A stretch of 6,814 nt of DNA, from positions 1 to 6,814 of the forward strand of contig DAOWJU010000306.1 of assembly GCA_030640215.1 (NCBI GenBank), written 5' to 3'. Of this stretch, positions 6,417 to 6,814 are shown one piece after another. The notes beneath the pieces were generated by a model. It was not told the DNA's origin. It ran no database searches and worked only from the letters and a program-made list of their open reading frames with translations. Both the position numbers and the translations under genes were made by a program. Every line of letters starts with the position of its first letter. Within the stretch, counting starts at the first letter, position 1. This stretch comes from Desulfuromonadales bacterium (GTDB taxonomy: Bacteria > Desulfobacterota > Desulfuromonadia > Desulfuromonadales > BM103).

Positions 6417-6440
6417 GGGGGCCCAGAAGGAAGGGCCCCC
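6417..6440 (+). terminator. Intrinsic terminator of the aminotransferase gene
   Basis: GGGGGCCC (6417-6424) pairs perfectly with GGGCCCCC (6433-6440) around an 8-nt loop, followed by TTGGTCTCTTT. The stem is very stable; the T-tract is interrupted, so efficiency is uncertain. It lies about 90 bp after the stop codon, and nothing else is seen in the gap. Confidence 0.7.
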
Positions 6441-6547
6441 TTGGTCTCTTTGCCACGCAACCCAACCCTGACAGCCACCACAACCATCAGCAAAAGCACC
6501 GCAATCATGCAAACACAAGTGCCCAGCGCAGCGAAGGCCCTTTTCTG

Positions 6548-6600
6548 CTTACTCTTATGGGCCAGCAAAAGAGTAAGGCGTCTGCGGGACGCGACCCGCG
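6548..6600. repeat. Pair of inverted repeats in the convergent intergenic stretch
   Basis: The 6441-6637 stretch shows no credible gene. It contains CTTACTCTT (6548-6556) facing AAGAGTAAG (6569-6577) across 12 nt, and just after it GCGGG (6584-6588) facing CCCGC (6595-6599) across 6 nt. Neither is followed by a convincing T-run on either strand. The style (a TTACTCTT hairpin beside a GC hairpin) resembles dispersed intergenic repeats of proteobacteria, from memory only. It lies between the 3' ends of two convergent genes. Confidence 0.45.
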
Positions 6601-6637
6601 ATCGTGCCCTAAAAGTTTTTTGAAACAGAGCTTCACA

Positions 6638-6814
6638 TTAATAATTCCCATGCCCACTCTTCTGCAGGTAATACTCATAATCCCCTTCATAAGGAATCAT
6701 CTCACCATGATCAATCGCAAAAACCCGTGAGACCAGCGAGCGAAAAAAGTGACGATCATGGCTGACCAGAATCACAGTACCAGCAAAGTTCTTCAGCGCC
6801 TCAAGCAACACCTC
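6638..6814 (-). CDS. ABC-F family ATPase, C-terminal end (partial, YbiT-like)
   Basis: Only the last 58 residues are inside the window; the gene continues past the right edge. The fragment opens with EVLLEALKNFAGTVILVSHDRHFF, in which LVSHDRHFF is the H-loop (switch histidine) of the second ABC domain of ABC-F proteins. It is followed by the family ending with VFAIDHGEMIPYEGDYEYYL. The protein stops shortly after this, without the basic coiled-coil tail of Uup or the longer EttA end, so it most resembles YbiT. ABC-F proteins act on ribosomes in the cytoplasm and have no membrane domain. It converges on the aminotransferase gene and has no visible link to the aor operon. Confidence 0.88.
   Translation of the reverse strand, partial: EVLLEALKNFAGTVILVSHDRHFFRSLVSRVFAIDHGEMIPYEGDYEYYLQKSGHGNY

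Noticed and set aside
6441..6623. Short plus-strand open frame after the terminator
   Set aside because: It starts directly at the terminator stem, has no ribosome-binding site and runs through the inverted repeats.

Overview
The window carries a bacterial tungsten-type aldehyde oxidoreductase (AOR) operon on the minus strand, a divergent PLP aminotransferase gene on the plus strand, and the 3' end of an ABC-F ATPase gene entering from the right edge on the minus strand. AOR with its own FeS and flavin subunits, Shine-Dalgarno driven tightly packed genes and roughly even GC suggest an anaerobic or facultative proteobacterium-like organism. A Desulfuromonas/Pelobacter-type deltaproteobacterium would fit, but this is an inference from gene content and repeat style, since no rRNA or marker gene is present.

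Layout: 1-218 is non-coding and holds a ~120-bp element with 14-bp perfect terminal inverted repeats and an inner pair of imperfect 28-bp arms. Then, read right to left on the minus strand, come aorA (4786-4307, four-cluster ferredoxin), aorB (4305-2500, W-pterin catalytic subunit), aorC (2427-1204, FAD/NAD(P) oxidoreductase), a MoaD/ThiS-like sulfur carrier ending in Gly-Gly (1174-893), and a ThiF/MoeB-like E1 adenylyltransferase (890-219). All junctions are 1-29 nt except aorB-aorC (72 nt), which contains a terminator-like hairpin. A ~355-bp divergent intergenic region (4787-5141) contains an AT-rich palindrome, an ACTAAC/GTTAGT inverted repeat, a repeated 10-mer and a good sigma70-type promoter for the plus-strand gene. 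The aminotransferase (5142-6326) ends ahead of a GC-rich hairpin terminator (6417-6440). The stretch 6441-6637 is non-coding with two further inverted repeats, and 6638-6814 is the C-terminus of an ABC-F protein.

How the genes work together: AorB oxidises aldehydes to acids (or reduces acids) at a tungsten bis-pyranopterin. Electrons pass through its [4Fe-4S] cluster to the AorA cluster chain and then to FAD in AorC, which exchanges them with NAD(P). The MoaD-like and ThiF-like proteins probably form a carrier/activator pair that supplies sulfur for the pterin dithiolene. The subunit set matches the AorABC enzyme described from Aromatoleum aromaticum, where AorA forms a filament decorated with AorB and capped by AorC. 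That the protein here behaves the same way is inference. Three start codons were moved from the longest-ORF position on the basis of ribosome-binding-site spacing (aorA, the MoaD-like gene, the aminotransferase).
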